From Loxodes magnus (taxonomy: Eukaryota > Ciliophora > Karyorelictea > Loxodida > Loxodidae), in assembly GCA_946699065.1 (NCBI GenBank), contig CAMPDV010000125.1, positions 1 to 64,000 of the forward strand: 64,000 bases of DNA, read 5' to 3'. The notes below the pieces were generated by a model that worked only from the letters and a program-made list of their open reading frames with translations, had not been told where the DNA came from and ran no database searches. This document shows, piece by piece, positions 15,001 to 26,329 of this stretch. Positions within the stretch are counted from its first letter, which is position 1; each line of letters opens with the position of its first letter. A program made the translations under genes and the position numbers.

Positions 15001-18000
15001 GATCATTGGAGATCGCAACCGAACTAACATAAGAGGAATGTCCACTTCATGTCCTAATACAGTTTCCAGTCTGGAAATCCCAGACTTTGATAGAGTTATC
15101 TCACTTCCGGAGATAATGAACTTCTGATCATTGGAGATCGCCACCGAATTAACAAAAGAGGAATGTCCACTTCATGTCCTAATACAGTTTCCAGTCTGGA
15201 AATCCCAGACTTTGATAGAGTTATCTCACTTCCGGAGATAATGAACTTCTGATCATTGGAGATCGCCACCGAACTAACTCCAGAGGAATGTCCACTTCAT
15301 GTCCTAATACAGTTTCCAGTCTGGAAATCCCAGACTTTGATAGAGTTATCTCACTTCCGGAGATAATGAACTTCTGATCATTGGAGATCGCCACCGAACT
15401 AACAAAAGAGGAATGTCCACTTCATGTCCTAATACAGTTTCCAGTCTGGAAATCCCAGACTTTGATAGAGTTATCTGCACTTCCGGAGATAATGAACTTC
15501 TGATCATTGGAGATCGCAACCGAACTAACATAAGAGGAATGTCCACTTCATGTCCTAATACAGTTTCCAGTCTGGAAATCCCAGACTTTGATAGAGTTAT
15601 CTCAACTTCCGGAGATAATGAACTTCTGATCATTGGAGATCGCAACCGAACTAACTAAGAGGAATGTCCACTTAATGTCCTAATACAGTTTCCAGTCTGG
15701 AAATCCCAGACTTTGATAGAGTTATCTCAACTTCCGGAGATAATGAACTTCTGATCATTGGAGATCGCCACCGAATTAACAAAAGAGGAATGTCCACTTC
15801 ATGTCCTAATACAGTTTCCAGTCTGGAAATCCCAGACTTTGATAGAGTTATCTCACTTCCGGAGATAATGAACTTCTGATCATTGGAGATCGCCACCGAA
15901 CTAACATAAGAGGAATGTCCACTTCATGTCCTAATACAGTTTCCAGTCTGGAAATCCCAGACTTTGATAGAGTTATCTGCACTTCCGGAGATAATGAACT
16001 TCTGATCATTGGAGATCGCCACCGAACTAACTAAGAGGAATGTCCACTTAATGTCCTAATACAGTTTCCAGTCTGGAAATCCCAGACTTTGATAGAGTTA
16101 TCTCAACTTCCGGAGATAATGAACTTCTGATCATTGGAGATCGCCACCGAACTAACTCCAGAGGAATGTCCACTTCATGTCCTAATACAGTTTCCAGTCT
16201 GGAAATCCCAGACTTTGATAGAGTTATCTCACTTCCGGAGATAATGAACTTCTGATCATTGGAGATCGCAACCGAATAACATAAGAGGAATGTCCACTTA
16301 ATGTCCTAATACAGTTTCCAGTCTGGAAATCCCAGACTTTGATAGAGTTATCTCACTTCCGGAGATAATGAACTTCTGATCATTGGAGATCGCCACCGAA
16401 TTAACATAAGAGGAATGTCCACTTAATGTCCTAATACAGTTTCCAGTCTGGAAATCCCAGACTTTGATAGAGTTATCTCAACTTCCGGAGATAATGAACT
16501 TCTGATCATTGGAGATCGCCACCGAATAACATAAGAGGAATGTCCACTTAATGTCCTAATACAGTTTCCAGTCTGGAAATCCCAGACTTTGATAGAGTTA
16601 TCTCAACTTCCGGAGATAATGAACTTCTGATCATTGGAGATCGCCACCGAACTAACATAAGAGGAATGTCCACTTAATGTCCTAATACAGTTTCCAGTCT
16701 GGAAATCCCAGACTTTGATAGAGTTATCTCAACTTCCGGAGATAATGAACTTCTGATCATTGGAGATCGCCACCGAATTAACATAAGAGGAATGTCCACT
16801 TCATGTCCTAATACAGTTTCCAGTCTGGAAATCCCAGACTTTGATAGAGTTATCTCAACTTCCGGAGATAATGAACTTCTGATCATTGGAGATCGCCACC
16901 GAATTAACATAAGAGGAATGTCCACTTCATGTCCTAATACAGTTTCCAGTCTGGAAATCCCAGACTTTGATAGAGTTATCTCAACTTCCGGAGATAATGA
17001 ACTTCTGATCATTGGAGATCGCACCGAATTAACAAAAGAGGAATGTCCACTTCATGTCCTAATACAGTTTCCAGTCTGGAAATCCCAGACTTTGATAGAG
17101 TTATCTCAACTTCCGGAGATAATGAACTTCTGATCATTGGAGATCGCCACCGAATTAACATAAGAGGAATGTCCACTTCATGTCCTAATACAGTTTCCAG
17201 TCTGGAAATCCCAGACTTTGATAGAGTTATCTCAACTTCCGGAGATAATGAACTTCTGATCATTGGAGATCGCCACCGAACTAACATAAGAGGAATGTCC
17301 ACTTCATGTCCTAATACAGTTTCCAGTCTGGAAATCCCAGACTTTGATAGAGTTATCTGCACTTCCGGAGATAATGAACTTCTGATCATTGGAGATCGCC
17401 ACCGAATTAACAAAAGAGGAATGTCCACTTCATGTCCTAATACAGTTTCCAGTCTGGAAATCCCAGACTTTGATAGAGTTATCTGCACTTCCGGAGATAA
17501 TGAACTTCTGATCATTGGAGATCGCCACCGAATTAACATAAGAGGAATGTCCACTTAATGTCCTAATACAGTTTCCAGTCTGGAAATCCCAGACTTTGAT
17601 AGAGTTATCTCAACTTCCGGAGATAATGAACTTCTGATCATTGGAGATCGCCACCGAATTAACATAAGAGGAATGTCCACTTAATGTCCTAATACAGTTT
17701 CCAGTCTGGAAATCCCAGACTTTGATAGAGTTATCTGCACTTCCGGAGATAATGAACTTCTGATCATTGGAGATCGCAACCGAATAACATAAGAGGAATG
17801 TCCACTTCATGTCCTAATACAGTTTCCAGTCTGGAAATCCCAGACTTTGATAGAGTTATCTGAACTTCCGGAGATAATGAACTTCTGATCATTGGAGATC
17901 GCCACCGAATTAACATAAGAGGAATGTCCACTTCATGTCCTAATACAGTTTCCAGTCTGGAAATCCCAGACTTTGATAGAGTTATCTCACTTCCGGAGAT

Positions 18001-19836
18001 AATGAACTTCTGATCATTGGAGATCGCCACCGAATTAACATAAGAGGAATGTCCACTTCATGTCCTAATACAGATTCCAGTCTGGAAATCCCAGACTTTG
18101 ATAGAGTTATCTCACTTCCGGAGATAATGAACTTCTGATCATTGGAGATCGCCACCGAATAAACATAAGAGGAATGTCCACTTCATGTCCTAATACAGTT
18201 TCCAGTCTGGAAATCCCAGACTTTGATAGAGTTATCTCGACTTCCGGAGATAATGAACTTCTGATCATTGGAGATCGCCACCGAACTAACATAAGAGGAA
18301 TGTCCACTTCATGTCCTAATACAGTTTCCAGTCTGGAAATCCCAGACTTTGATAGAGTTATCTCAACTTCCGGAGATAATGAACTTCTGATCATTGGAGA
18401 TCGCCACCGAATAAACATAAGAGGAATGTCCACTTCATGTCCTAATACAGTTTCCAGTCTGGAAATCCCAGACTTTGATAGAGTTATCTCGACTTCCGGA
18501 GATAATGAACTTCTGATCATTGGAGATCGCCACCGAATAAACATAAGAGGAATGTCCACTTAATGTCCTAATACAGTTTCCAGTCTGGAAATCCCAGACT
18601 TTGATAGAGTTATCTCAACTTCCGGAGATAATGAACTTCTGATCATTGGAGATCGCCACCGAATTAACATAAGAGGAATGTCCACTTCATGTCCTAATAC
18701 AGTTTCCAGTCTGGAAATCCCAGACTTTGATAGAGTTATCTGAACTTCCGGAGATAATGAACTTCTGATCATTGGAGATCGCCACCGAACTAACATAAGA
18801 GGAATGTCCACTTAATGTCCTAATACAGTTTCCAGTCTGGAAATCCCAGACTTTGATAGAGTTATCTGCACTTCCGGAGATAATGAACTTCTGATCATTG
18901 GAGATCGCAACCGAATAACATAAGAGGAATGTCCACTTAATGTCCTAATACAGTTTCCAGTCTGGAAATCCCAGACTTTGATAGAGTTATCTCAACTTCC
19001 GGAGATAATGAACTTCTGATCATTGGAGATCGCCACCGAATAAACATAAGAGGAATGTCCACTTCATGTCCTAATACAGTTTCCAGTCTGGAAATCCCAG
19101 ACTTTGATAGAGTTATCTCGACTTCCGGAGATAATGAACTTCTGATCATTGGAGATCGCAACCGAATAAACATAAGAGGAATGTCCACTTAATGTCCTAA
19201 TACAGTTTCCAGTCTGGAAATCCCAGACTTTGATAGAGTTATCTCAACTTCCGGAGATAATGAACTTCTGATCATTGGAGATCGCCACCGAATTAACATA
19301 AGAGGAATGTCCACTTAATGTCCTAATACAGTTTCCAGTCTGGAAATCCCAGACTTTGATAGAGTTATCTGCACTTCCGGAGATAATGAACTTCTGATCA
19401 TTGGAGATCGCCACCGAAATAACATAAGAGGAATGTCCACTTAATGTCCTAATACAGTTTCCAGTCTGGAAATCCCAGACTTTGATAGAGTTATCTGCAC
19501 TTCAGATAATGAACTTCTGATCATTGGAGATCGCCACCGAATAACAAAAGAGGAATGTCCACTTGTCCTAATACAGTTTCCAGTCTGGAAATCCCAGATT
19601 GATAGAGACTTCCGGAGATAATGAACTTCTGATCATTGGAGATCGAATTAACATAAGAGGAATGTCCACTTAATGTCCTGATACAGTTTCCAGTCTGGAA
19701 ATCCCAGACTTTGATAGAGTTATCTGAACTTCCGGAGATAATGAACTTCTGATCATTGGAGATCGCAACCGAATTAACATAAGAGGAATGTCCACTTCAT
19801 GTCCTAATACAGTTTCCAGTCTGGAAATCCCAAACT
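1..19836 (-). repeat. 126-bp tandem array, about 158 units, each one WD40 blade
   Basis: I followed the anchor GTCCTAATACAG from position 73 to 19,801 and found 157 intervals. Nearly all are exactly 126 bp (42 codons). Between 73 and 3,727 and between 3,852 and 11,538 every interval is 126. Read on the minus strand each unit gives a WD40 blade: GH-SS-x-V-xx-VAISNDQKFIISGS-x-DNSIKVWDFQTGNCIRT-(L/W)-S. Units differ by only a few substitutions. From 11,600 rightwards many units have 125, 124, 116, 119 or 110 bp, mostly through loss of one base in short homopolymers. The last units near 19,500-19,680 are the most decayed. The array continues past the left edge of the window, so its full size is unknown. 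Confidence 0.97.
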
Positions 19837-19898
19837 TTACTTGTTTCTAAATTTTTAACTTTTTCTATATTGCTTTCGATTAATATTTTCTTTTTCAT
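1..19898 (-). CDS. Giant WD40-repeat gene, 3' end outside window, frame disrupted
   Basis: Just right of the last repeat the minus strand has an ATG at 19,898 followed by MKKKILIESNIEKVKNLETS and then, in frame, KVWDFQTGNCIRT, the second half of a blade. This looks like the real 5' end of a gene whose body is the WD40 array. Most units have TGA in the blade frame at T-x-SGH and many at GS-x-DNS. These read as Trp in this organism but would be stops elsewhere. The frame is not maintained: about two dozen length changes between 11.6 and 19.7 kb and one near 3,810 shift it, while blocks of 61 and 29 units are frame-perfect. It is either a huge gene with consensus errors, a gene in decay, or a WD40-derived satellite. 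Known long arrays of near-identical WD40 blades (fungal HNWD/HET-E, some bacterial sensors) act in recognition; that role is inference. Confidence 0.45.
9265..11280. repeat. Higher-order duplication inside the array (8-unit, 1,008-bp period)
   Basis: Variant units recur in the same order 1,008 bp (eight units) apart. The marked unit carrying CTAGAC plus CTTCAGG at about 9,297-9,331 recurs at about 10,305-10,339. The following units repeat the same series of variants (TAAT ends, GACTCTGAT, ATCATCACT). Similar spacing is seen for rare variants elsewhere: GGAATTTCC near 945, 2,709 and 3,339 (14 and 5 units), and TCCATTTCAT near 1,954 and 6,993 (40 units). This indicates block duplication by unequal exchange. 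Confidence 0.75.
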
Positions 19899-20399
19899 AG
19901 ATAGTATTTTTGTAATTTATAAAGAAATTTTTTATTTATAACTTCTTTTAATTTTTAATAAATAAAAAGTGTATTCTTAACTCGATGCATTATTTTAATT
20001 AATATTTAGATAGTTTTATTAATTTTTTTAGACTAAGCTATTGTTGTGATTTAACTTAATATTTTGTTACTTACGAATAATATTATCCTTTGGCACCTTT
20101 TAACATTTTTTCTTCATTTTATTTTAAATCACATTTTCATTTATTATATTTCATGTATTATATTTCATGTATTTCATAAAATGAATTATAAAATGATGAT
20201 AAAAATAAGCAATAATTATTTTATCAGATGCATTAAAACTAGCTAGAATTTTTGATTACTTTTTATAGTTGAGAGTTTGTATTACTCTCTTTTGTATATT
20301 GTGAAAATAAAGATAAGATAATTCAAATCTTCTATAGAAGCGTTTTTCACACATTCAATCCTTTATTTATCTTAAGTCTAAGTGATTAATATATTATGG
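19899..20399. promoter_or_regulatory. AT-rich flank upstream of the WD40 array start
   Basis: About 500 bp of very AT-rich DNA with T-runs and no recognisable gene or repeat unit. If the minus-strand WD40 gene is transcribed, its promoter would lie here. I can name no specific promoter element. Confidence 0.3.
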
Positions 20400-21310
20400 A
20401 CTTCTTTTATAACTCATTTAGTTATATTTATTTATTACAATTAAAATTTTAGCAGTGCCTGTTAGTCTAAAGCACAATTATGTTTTTTATTTACAAAACT
20501 CCTTCATCTTGAATTTTTCTTTTCTCTTGAATCAATTCTGTTTCATCATTTTTTTCTTAGTTTTGTAATAATCAAAGTAAATGCTACGCTTCATTTCCTT
20601 CAGTTAATGTCTCTTTATTAATCACAATAATGTCTTTTGAATTTTTCTTATTCTTATTTTCAATATTTCTTCTTTAATTTTTCCTTTCTTAGCATCTCTT
20701 GTATAAATGTCACAACTCTAGCAGTTATAGCATCTTTTCTTACATATCAACAAAATTATTAAGTAGCTGCCTCTGAGTATTCAATTTCCATCCTATCTGG
20801 TATAAATTTTTTGTACACTGTAATACTCTAAAATTTTTGGAGATTCATCTCTTGTTTTATACTATATCTACAAGTTTTACTGTTTCTTACCTCAATTCAG
20901 TCTAAATATTTCAATATGCTTGGGGTTTTCTCTCCTAACTGATCATTCTCATCTCCAAATTGTCTTATCTTCATTCTTATAAATCTCTAATTTTCGATAT
21001 TTCTTTTTAAGTGCCATATCATTTTCTTTGAGGTTAAAAATTATAAACATCAGTTGTTGACTAAAGATTCGTTTTTTGAAAATTTTAGATATTAGTTCTT
21101 TTCCTGATAATACATTAGAATATTTTCCTTTTATTAACTCAGGAAGTATTTATCGAACTGTTGGGTTATTGTTTAGGTTTATTAATGAGAAGAAAATTCT
21201 TATTTTTTTACTTAGACTGAGATATCTCTAGGATTTTTTTCTCTGCTTTGCCCAAGAGGAAGCCGGAAACAAGATTTGAAGACTCCATTTTAAAATCCTT
21301 TCTTCATTTT
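20400..21310 (-). pseudogene. Decayed LINE ORF1-like remnant with broken zinc knuckle
   Basis: The minus strand at about 20,697-20,733 encodes KRCYNCQS followed, one base out of frame, by WHLYKRCQ. This closely matches the intact CCHC knuckle RCYICNSTWHLWKEC at 45,209-45,251. Upstream (higher coordinates) is lysine/glutamate-rich sequence that could be a coiled coil. The single-base slip between the second cysteine and the histidine shows this copy is broken. The outer limits are approximate. Confidence 0.5.
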
Positions 21311-21719
21311 AGTGATTCTATCTCAAAAACTCAAACAAAGAAAATTTTTTTACTTTATCTGTACTTGCAAATTCTCTAGGTTATATTCACTAGCTGTCAA
21401 CATAGTATATCTATATCCTCTGCCTTATTTTAAAAATGAACTCGATGTAGAGAGTAAAAAGCATTTAATAACCACAAAAGTAAAGGCACAAAACAAAAAT
21501 AAACAAAGTGAGAAATTTATTTTGATGAGAGGAAGTCAAGAAGACTGAATTCCAATAATTGCATAACTAGATCAAGTAGGATAAAAAAAGCCGAAAGTTA
21601 AAAAGTGTCCATTACATTAAGATAAATAAAAGTACTCTACAAGACAGATAAATTTGCATGCTACTAGGAATTACTTTACTTTGAAACTTCTTACATACTA
21701 GGAAGTAAAATAAATATAC
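21311..21719. other. AT-rich stretch without a recognised gene
   Basis: A purine-rich plus strand (about 21,440-21,560) could encode a short lysine-rich peptide, but there is no motif or paralogue to support it. Confidence 0.3.
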
Positions 21720-22132
21720 AACAGTTACGGCTTTATTTATTAATTAATTTCAACTAAAAAAGTTTTTGGACGAGAAACTCCTTTCCGATTGCACGACCCG
21801 ATGCTCTCTTTTTATGGAGTAACGGGGATATCCTGTTGTGCTCCAGGCATAACTGCTAGGGAGCTCCATTGCTATGAGCAGCCAGGCTTCAAGCTCCTAC
21901 CAAGAGCGGATAATCTCAAAGACAGTGTTCCTTTCAGAAAATGACTCTGACCAGGGACTTTCTCAGCGACAGGAAAGGAACTTGTTCCTAGCCATAAAAC
22001 CAGAAAATGTTGTCACGAAGGTCATTCTCAGCTCCCACAATCTTTTCAATTATTATTAATTTCAACTAAAAAAGTTTTTGGACCGGAAACTCCTTTCCGA
22101 TTGCACAACCCGACGCTCTAAACAGTTACGGC
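21720..22132. mobile_element. Short element with about 62-bp direct terminal repeats and 12-bp target duplication
   Basis: A 12-bp word, AACAGTTACGGC, occurs at 21,720-21,731 and 22,121-22,132. Just inside, a direct repeat of about 62 bp begins ATTTCAACTAAAAAAG and contains CTCCTTTCCGATTGCAC (about 21,748-21,811 and 22,059-22,120), with few differences between the copies. The roughly 250 bp between them are clearly GC-richer than the surroundings and full of inverted words (GGAG..CTCC, TTCCTTTC..GAAAGGAA, GGAACTTGTTCC). The architecture, terminal direct repeats flanked by a target-site duplication, is that of a small non-autonomous element. I see no coding capacity. A structured RNA gene that has been retroposed is an alternative. 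Confidence 0.6.
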
Positions 22133-22445
22133 ATTAAAAGATCTTTTAGCAATTTCACTAAACTAGCCTTAAAATGTTATAAGGCTGAAAAATATCACTA
22201 AATGCAAAAGTTAAGAATAACATGTTCTCGATTGAGCTGAGTTTTTTGGGTTTTTGCAGTTCAAAGAATAAGCAAAGGAAAAAGAATATTGTAAAACTAA
22301 TTATTTGCCTAAATTTCAATCAAAGGATTGTAAAAAGCAAACTGAATAAATGAAATTAAAAAAAATTAAAAGATATCTGAGATATCATTTAAGTATTATA
22401 TATTTAAATTAACTAAAATAAATATTATTATCTATTTTTCTTTGA
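22133..22445. other. AT-rich spacer
   Basis: I see no gene, repeat or strong structure between the short direct-repeat element and the following SINE-like copy. Confidence 0.4.
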
Positions 22446-22962
22446 AACCGCCATAGTTGTTCGAAGGTGAACAACAAGGTCATCTTCATCAGAGGTTGGG
22501 GAAGTTAAGTACCCATAATCGACTTTATGTCTTCCTCTGCTTTGGTTTGGCCTCGAGACATGAGATTCTTAGACCTTCGACGTTGGCTTGACTTGGTTTC
22601 GTTTATTTTTAATTCTGAAACGAAAAAGAAATAATATTGCGAGCTTCATCAGAGGTGGGGAATTTAAGTACCCATAATTGACACATGTCGTCCTCTGCTT
22701 TGGTGATGCAATGAGACACAATCCTGCCATGTCCTTGGACCTCCAGCAAGTATTAAAGATTACGAGTATTCTAAAATTATATCAGTATTGAACATTTTTA
22801 TCAGTACTGAATAATTATACCATTATTGAACAAGGTCTATCAGTATCTGATCATTTTATCAGTAACAAGCATTCTTGTCAGTATGAAACATTTTTTTTAA
22901 AGAGCTGCGCACCAACGAGAGTGCTACGCGCTCTATAATCAAATTTATTTATTTATTATAAA
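22446..22962 (+). mobile_element. SINE-like repeat family A, copy 1
   Basis: About 515 bp that is highly similar to 42,652-43,156. It starts AACCGCCATAGTTGTTCGAA with a perfect stem (GTTGTTC..GAACAAC). It contains a module from CTTCATCAGAGG to CCTCTGCTTTGG twice in tandem. It ends with a hairpin (GAGCTGCGCACC..TGCTACGCGCTC) followed by ATAATCAAA and (TTTA)n. A structured head, no ORF shared by both copies, and a short-repeat 3' tail fit a SINE mobilised by a LINE. The region between module and tail repeats 'cagtat' words (about 22,770-22,890). Confidence 0.75.
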
Positions 22963-25260
22963 AGTTCAGAAACTACTATCTAGTTTATATTAGAACTATA
23001 AGAAGCAACAACAAAGCTTACTTACTAATTAATTAACTTCAAGTTTATAATATAGTTAGATAAGCTAAAATCTAATCAAGCTGAAACTAAATCTGTAAAG
23101 GCCAAATTCTTTAAGATCTTGGTTAGAATTGCTAAAAATTTGAGTGCTGAGCATATAAGTATAATCCTCATCTCTGTATTCTTAATAAATTTTCATAAAT
23201 ATAACGCTTAAAATCTTTCAAATATATATATTATCTACTTCCAATTAAGCTGAAATCTATATTTTAAAGGAAACAATCCAGCTAGTAATACTATATCTTT
23301 TCATTTAATTATTTCCCTTATATAAGCTCAAGCTTTTTTCTTCTAATTTTTGATAAATAAAATTTTATTTCCTCCTAAGAGGAACTTAATCTTGCTTTAG
23401 TTTACTCTAAATATTCAGCCAAGTCTACTTATAATAAGCCATATAACGATGGAAAAGGGATAAAACTCTGCTTTACAAATACATTTGGCCTTGATTCTAT
23501 TCGTTTTTTTGATTTCTTCAGTTATTAATTAGAATTATAAAAGAGAAAATTTCTGAAAATAGCTGATAACAGATATTTTTAATCTTGGCAATTGTATTAA
23601 TTTCGTTTAAATTTTTTTTGAATGTCAGCTGAAGATCAAAATACTCAGTCAGCGAGTTTTCTGAAAAATAAGTATTAAGCATTATGATAAGCTGCATAAT
23701 AGATTCAAAAATAGAGCCATTTTAAATCTTAGAAGTAAAGAAGTTTTTAGAATTTTTATTATCAAGATCTAAGAAATATGTAATCACCATTAATTTACCT
23801 TACAATAGATTGCATATTTTTCATTTTGCTAGTCGAGCCGCTACTATTTCTCACTCTTATTAATTTTAATCTTTTGTTGTTTTATTATATTTCAAAAAGT
23901 TGAAGTTGAGTTTAGGCCTAAAACTATTCTTTTGTTAATAGCCAAATTTTTATTGTTTCGATCTAACCTCCTTTATGTAAAATTCAGATATAGATTTAAA
24001 ATTGCATTATAGTATTCGATTTCTTTTTTATATTAGCTTAATTTATTCAAAAAAATCCATTCTTACTTTCTAAAGAAGTTCTATTCTGGTTTATTTTAAT
24101 ATTCAAGCTGAAAAAATTCGCTTCTTCTCGAAATTTACTCATTTAAATCTAATTTATTTTTAAAGCTTCGCCTTCAACTTATTATAAACTAAAACCATTA
24201 TTATACATCCCCACTACCCTTCATCTTTATCCACCTATTTCAAATATCTCCTTAATAAGCATAGGCTTTATTTGATGATGATCTTTTTGAAGGACTTATA
24301 AAAACACTCTAAAACTTATTTATATTAACCTAGGTTTATTGAATCATCTCAGCCGACATCCGTTTTATTATATAATAAAGCTATAATCAAATTGTGATAA
24401 TTAATATTTTTATCCCAAATAAATAGTTTCTAAATCATTTTTCGACCAGATATATGTTCTAACCAAAGTTTTAATTTGCTATAACGTAAAGTTAAAATTG
24501 ATCTTTATATCCTTTATTCTTAAAAAGTCTCTTCTTTTACTAAAGGCTTAGAATTTCATTGCTCGGTAATCTTTGTTAGTCATTTGACTCAATTTCCAAA
24601 AGTATGATTCCCTGTTTTCAATTGACTCCTTAAATAATTTCTTATTTTACTGTCTGCTTTACTTAAAGTTTTCTATTTGATACTATAATTGAGAAAAATG
24701 AAGATAAAACATTTAAGGAATTTAATTGATTTATTTATCAATCTCCTCCAGTTTATATCCCATTTAATATTATATATCAAGCGCCTTTTCTTAGACCTAA
24801 ATTAAGGATCTATACTTTAACTAATAATTGATTATAGTGGGTCTGTCTATAATATAGTTTGCCACTGTTTGTTCTACATATAATGTAGATCAGAATCTAC
24901 TTGTTTTTGATCTCCTTTGTTTTTAAGCTCAATCTTGATCTTTTAATTCAAAAAATCATTTCACATTTGAAATCCTAATAATCGTGCTAAGACTTACAAT
25001 TTTTTCAGTATCTACTGAACTTCCACTTCAGTTGGTCTATGAGGCGTTTCCAAAAATGAATTCTAGCATATTTTAAGTTTCTTATGTCTAGTATCATCTA
25101 TTTGCATAATAAAAGGTTGAGTAATAGATAAGGCTGAAGTATTTATATTAGTAGCTTTATTTGCTTAAAAACTGGCTTTTTTTTGCTTATATTATTATCT
25201 AAAACTTTCTTTTTGAGTTATTGACATTGTAAATTATAGGCTAGATTATTATTAAAAGAA
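22963..25260 (-). CDS. Coding-like block, unknown protein, minus strand
   Basis: The minus strand is purine-rich and gives long stretches of protein-like sequence with few TGA codons, for example LTEYFDLQLTFKKNLNEINT and NGSIFESIMQLIIMLNTYFS near 23,600-23,720, and KDYRAMKFQAFSKRRDFLRI near 24,550. I could not fix one frame: between about 23,800 and 24,280 two frames look equally plausible, so tiny introns or frameshifts are likely. No domain is recognised. Some stretches with a spaced Trp (KRIFSAWILK) recall Sfi1-like helical repeats, but this is only a resemblance. Start and stop are not defined. Confidence 0.35.
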
Positions 25261-26329
25261 GTCAACTGAGAAATCCTTAAAAACTTAAGAAAAATAAGCT
25301 TGATAGAATTGCTAAGCAATGGTACATTTAGCAACTTGATTTATTAACTCAAAATACCAAATTATATAAAAATAGAAATAATCATTTGAATCGTTAAAAG
25401 ATACTACTTTATTTTATAATAAATTAACTTTTCCAAAATATTACTATTCATTTTTCTTTCATTATACCAAAAGTTTTAATAATGAAAACACCTGATAGAA
25501 AAAAAGCAATGATTAGATTTTAAAGCTTTTTTATTCTTGCAATATTTTAATACTTTAAATATAATATGTAATCACTATTTAAATCTATAATTATTTTCTA
25601 AAATTTTTGTTTATTTTATCTGATTACAGAAGAATTAAAAAATCCTTGTAATCTTATTTATACTTTTTGTTGAATTTAAAGCATATTTCTACAATTTTTA
25701 AACCTTTTAATAATTTCTTATTTAAAATTTATCTTTTTTCATTCATTTTACTCTTAAAAAAGTTACGCTTTTTATAAATTATTTTTCTCAAAATAAGATA
25801 CCAACCCATTCTCAAAACTTTATCTACTGTAAAGCTTAGAAAAACTTTTTTTTTTAATTTTCACTTTTTTTACCTTATTTAATCCTCATCTCTTTTCTTT
25901 AAATTTTACGATATCATTAATTTATTATAAGAAAACATACCAATTTAAACTTGACTTTTTAATTGTTTTCATTAAAATGGATTATATAAACATTTTAAAA
26001 GTTTTAATTCGTAATTTTTTTTTGAAATTAAAACAAAAATTTTGCAAATCTGATTTAAACTAAAAATCATTTATATAATTTTTATTCCAAACTATTTTAA
26101 TTTATTCCGAAAATTTAAATTTTAGTCCGTCCAATAAATTACCCACATTGCAATAAATAAGTAAAACGATTTTTTTCTTAAATACATAAAGACATTAATT
26201 TTTTAATTATCTCTTTAGTAATTTTATTTTCCTTTATATTAAAATAATAAATAATTATTATAAATTTAATTTTATATACTTTAACATAACTAAGTATATT
26301 ATAGTTTATTATTGTGGTTTCATCTTTAG
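25261..26329. other. Very AT-rich, no recognised gene
   Basis: About 1 kb dominated by A/T homopolymers. No domain, tRNA or repeat family was recognised on either strand. Confidence 0.4.

Noticed and set aside
312-19188. Long plus- and minus-strand frames in the array such as MSTSCPNTVSSLEIPDFDRV or MIRSSLSPEVEITLSKSGIS
   Set aside because: They are alternative frames of the 126-bp WD40 unit (126 is divisible by three, so every frame repeats). Only the minus frame with VWDFQTGNC and GHSS matches a known domain.
1-19836. CRISPR-like regular repeat
   Set aside because: The units are directly adjacent with no unique spacers, and each unit is a protein blade.
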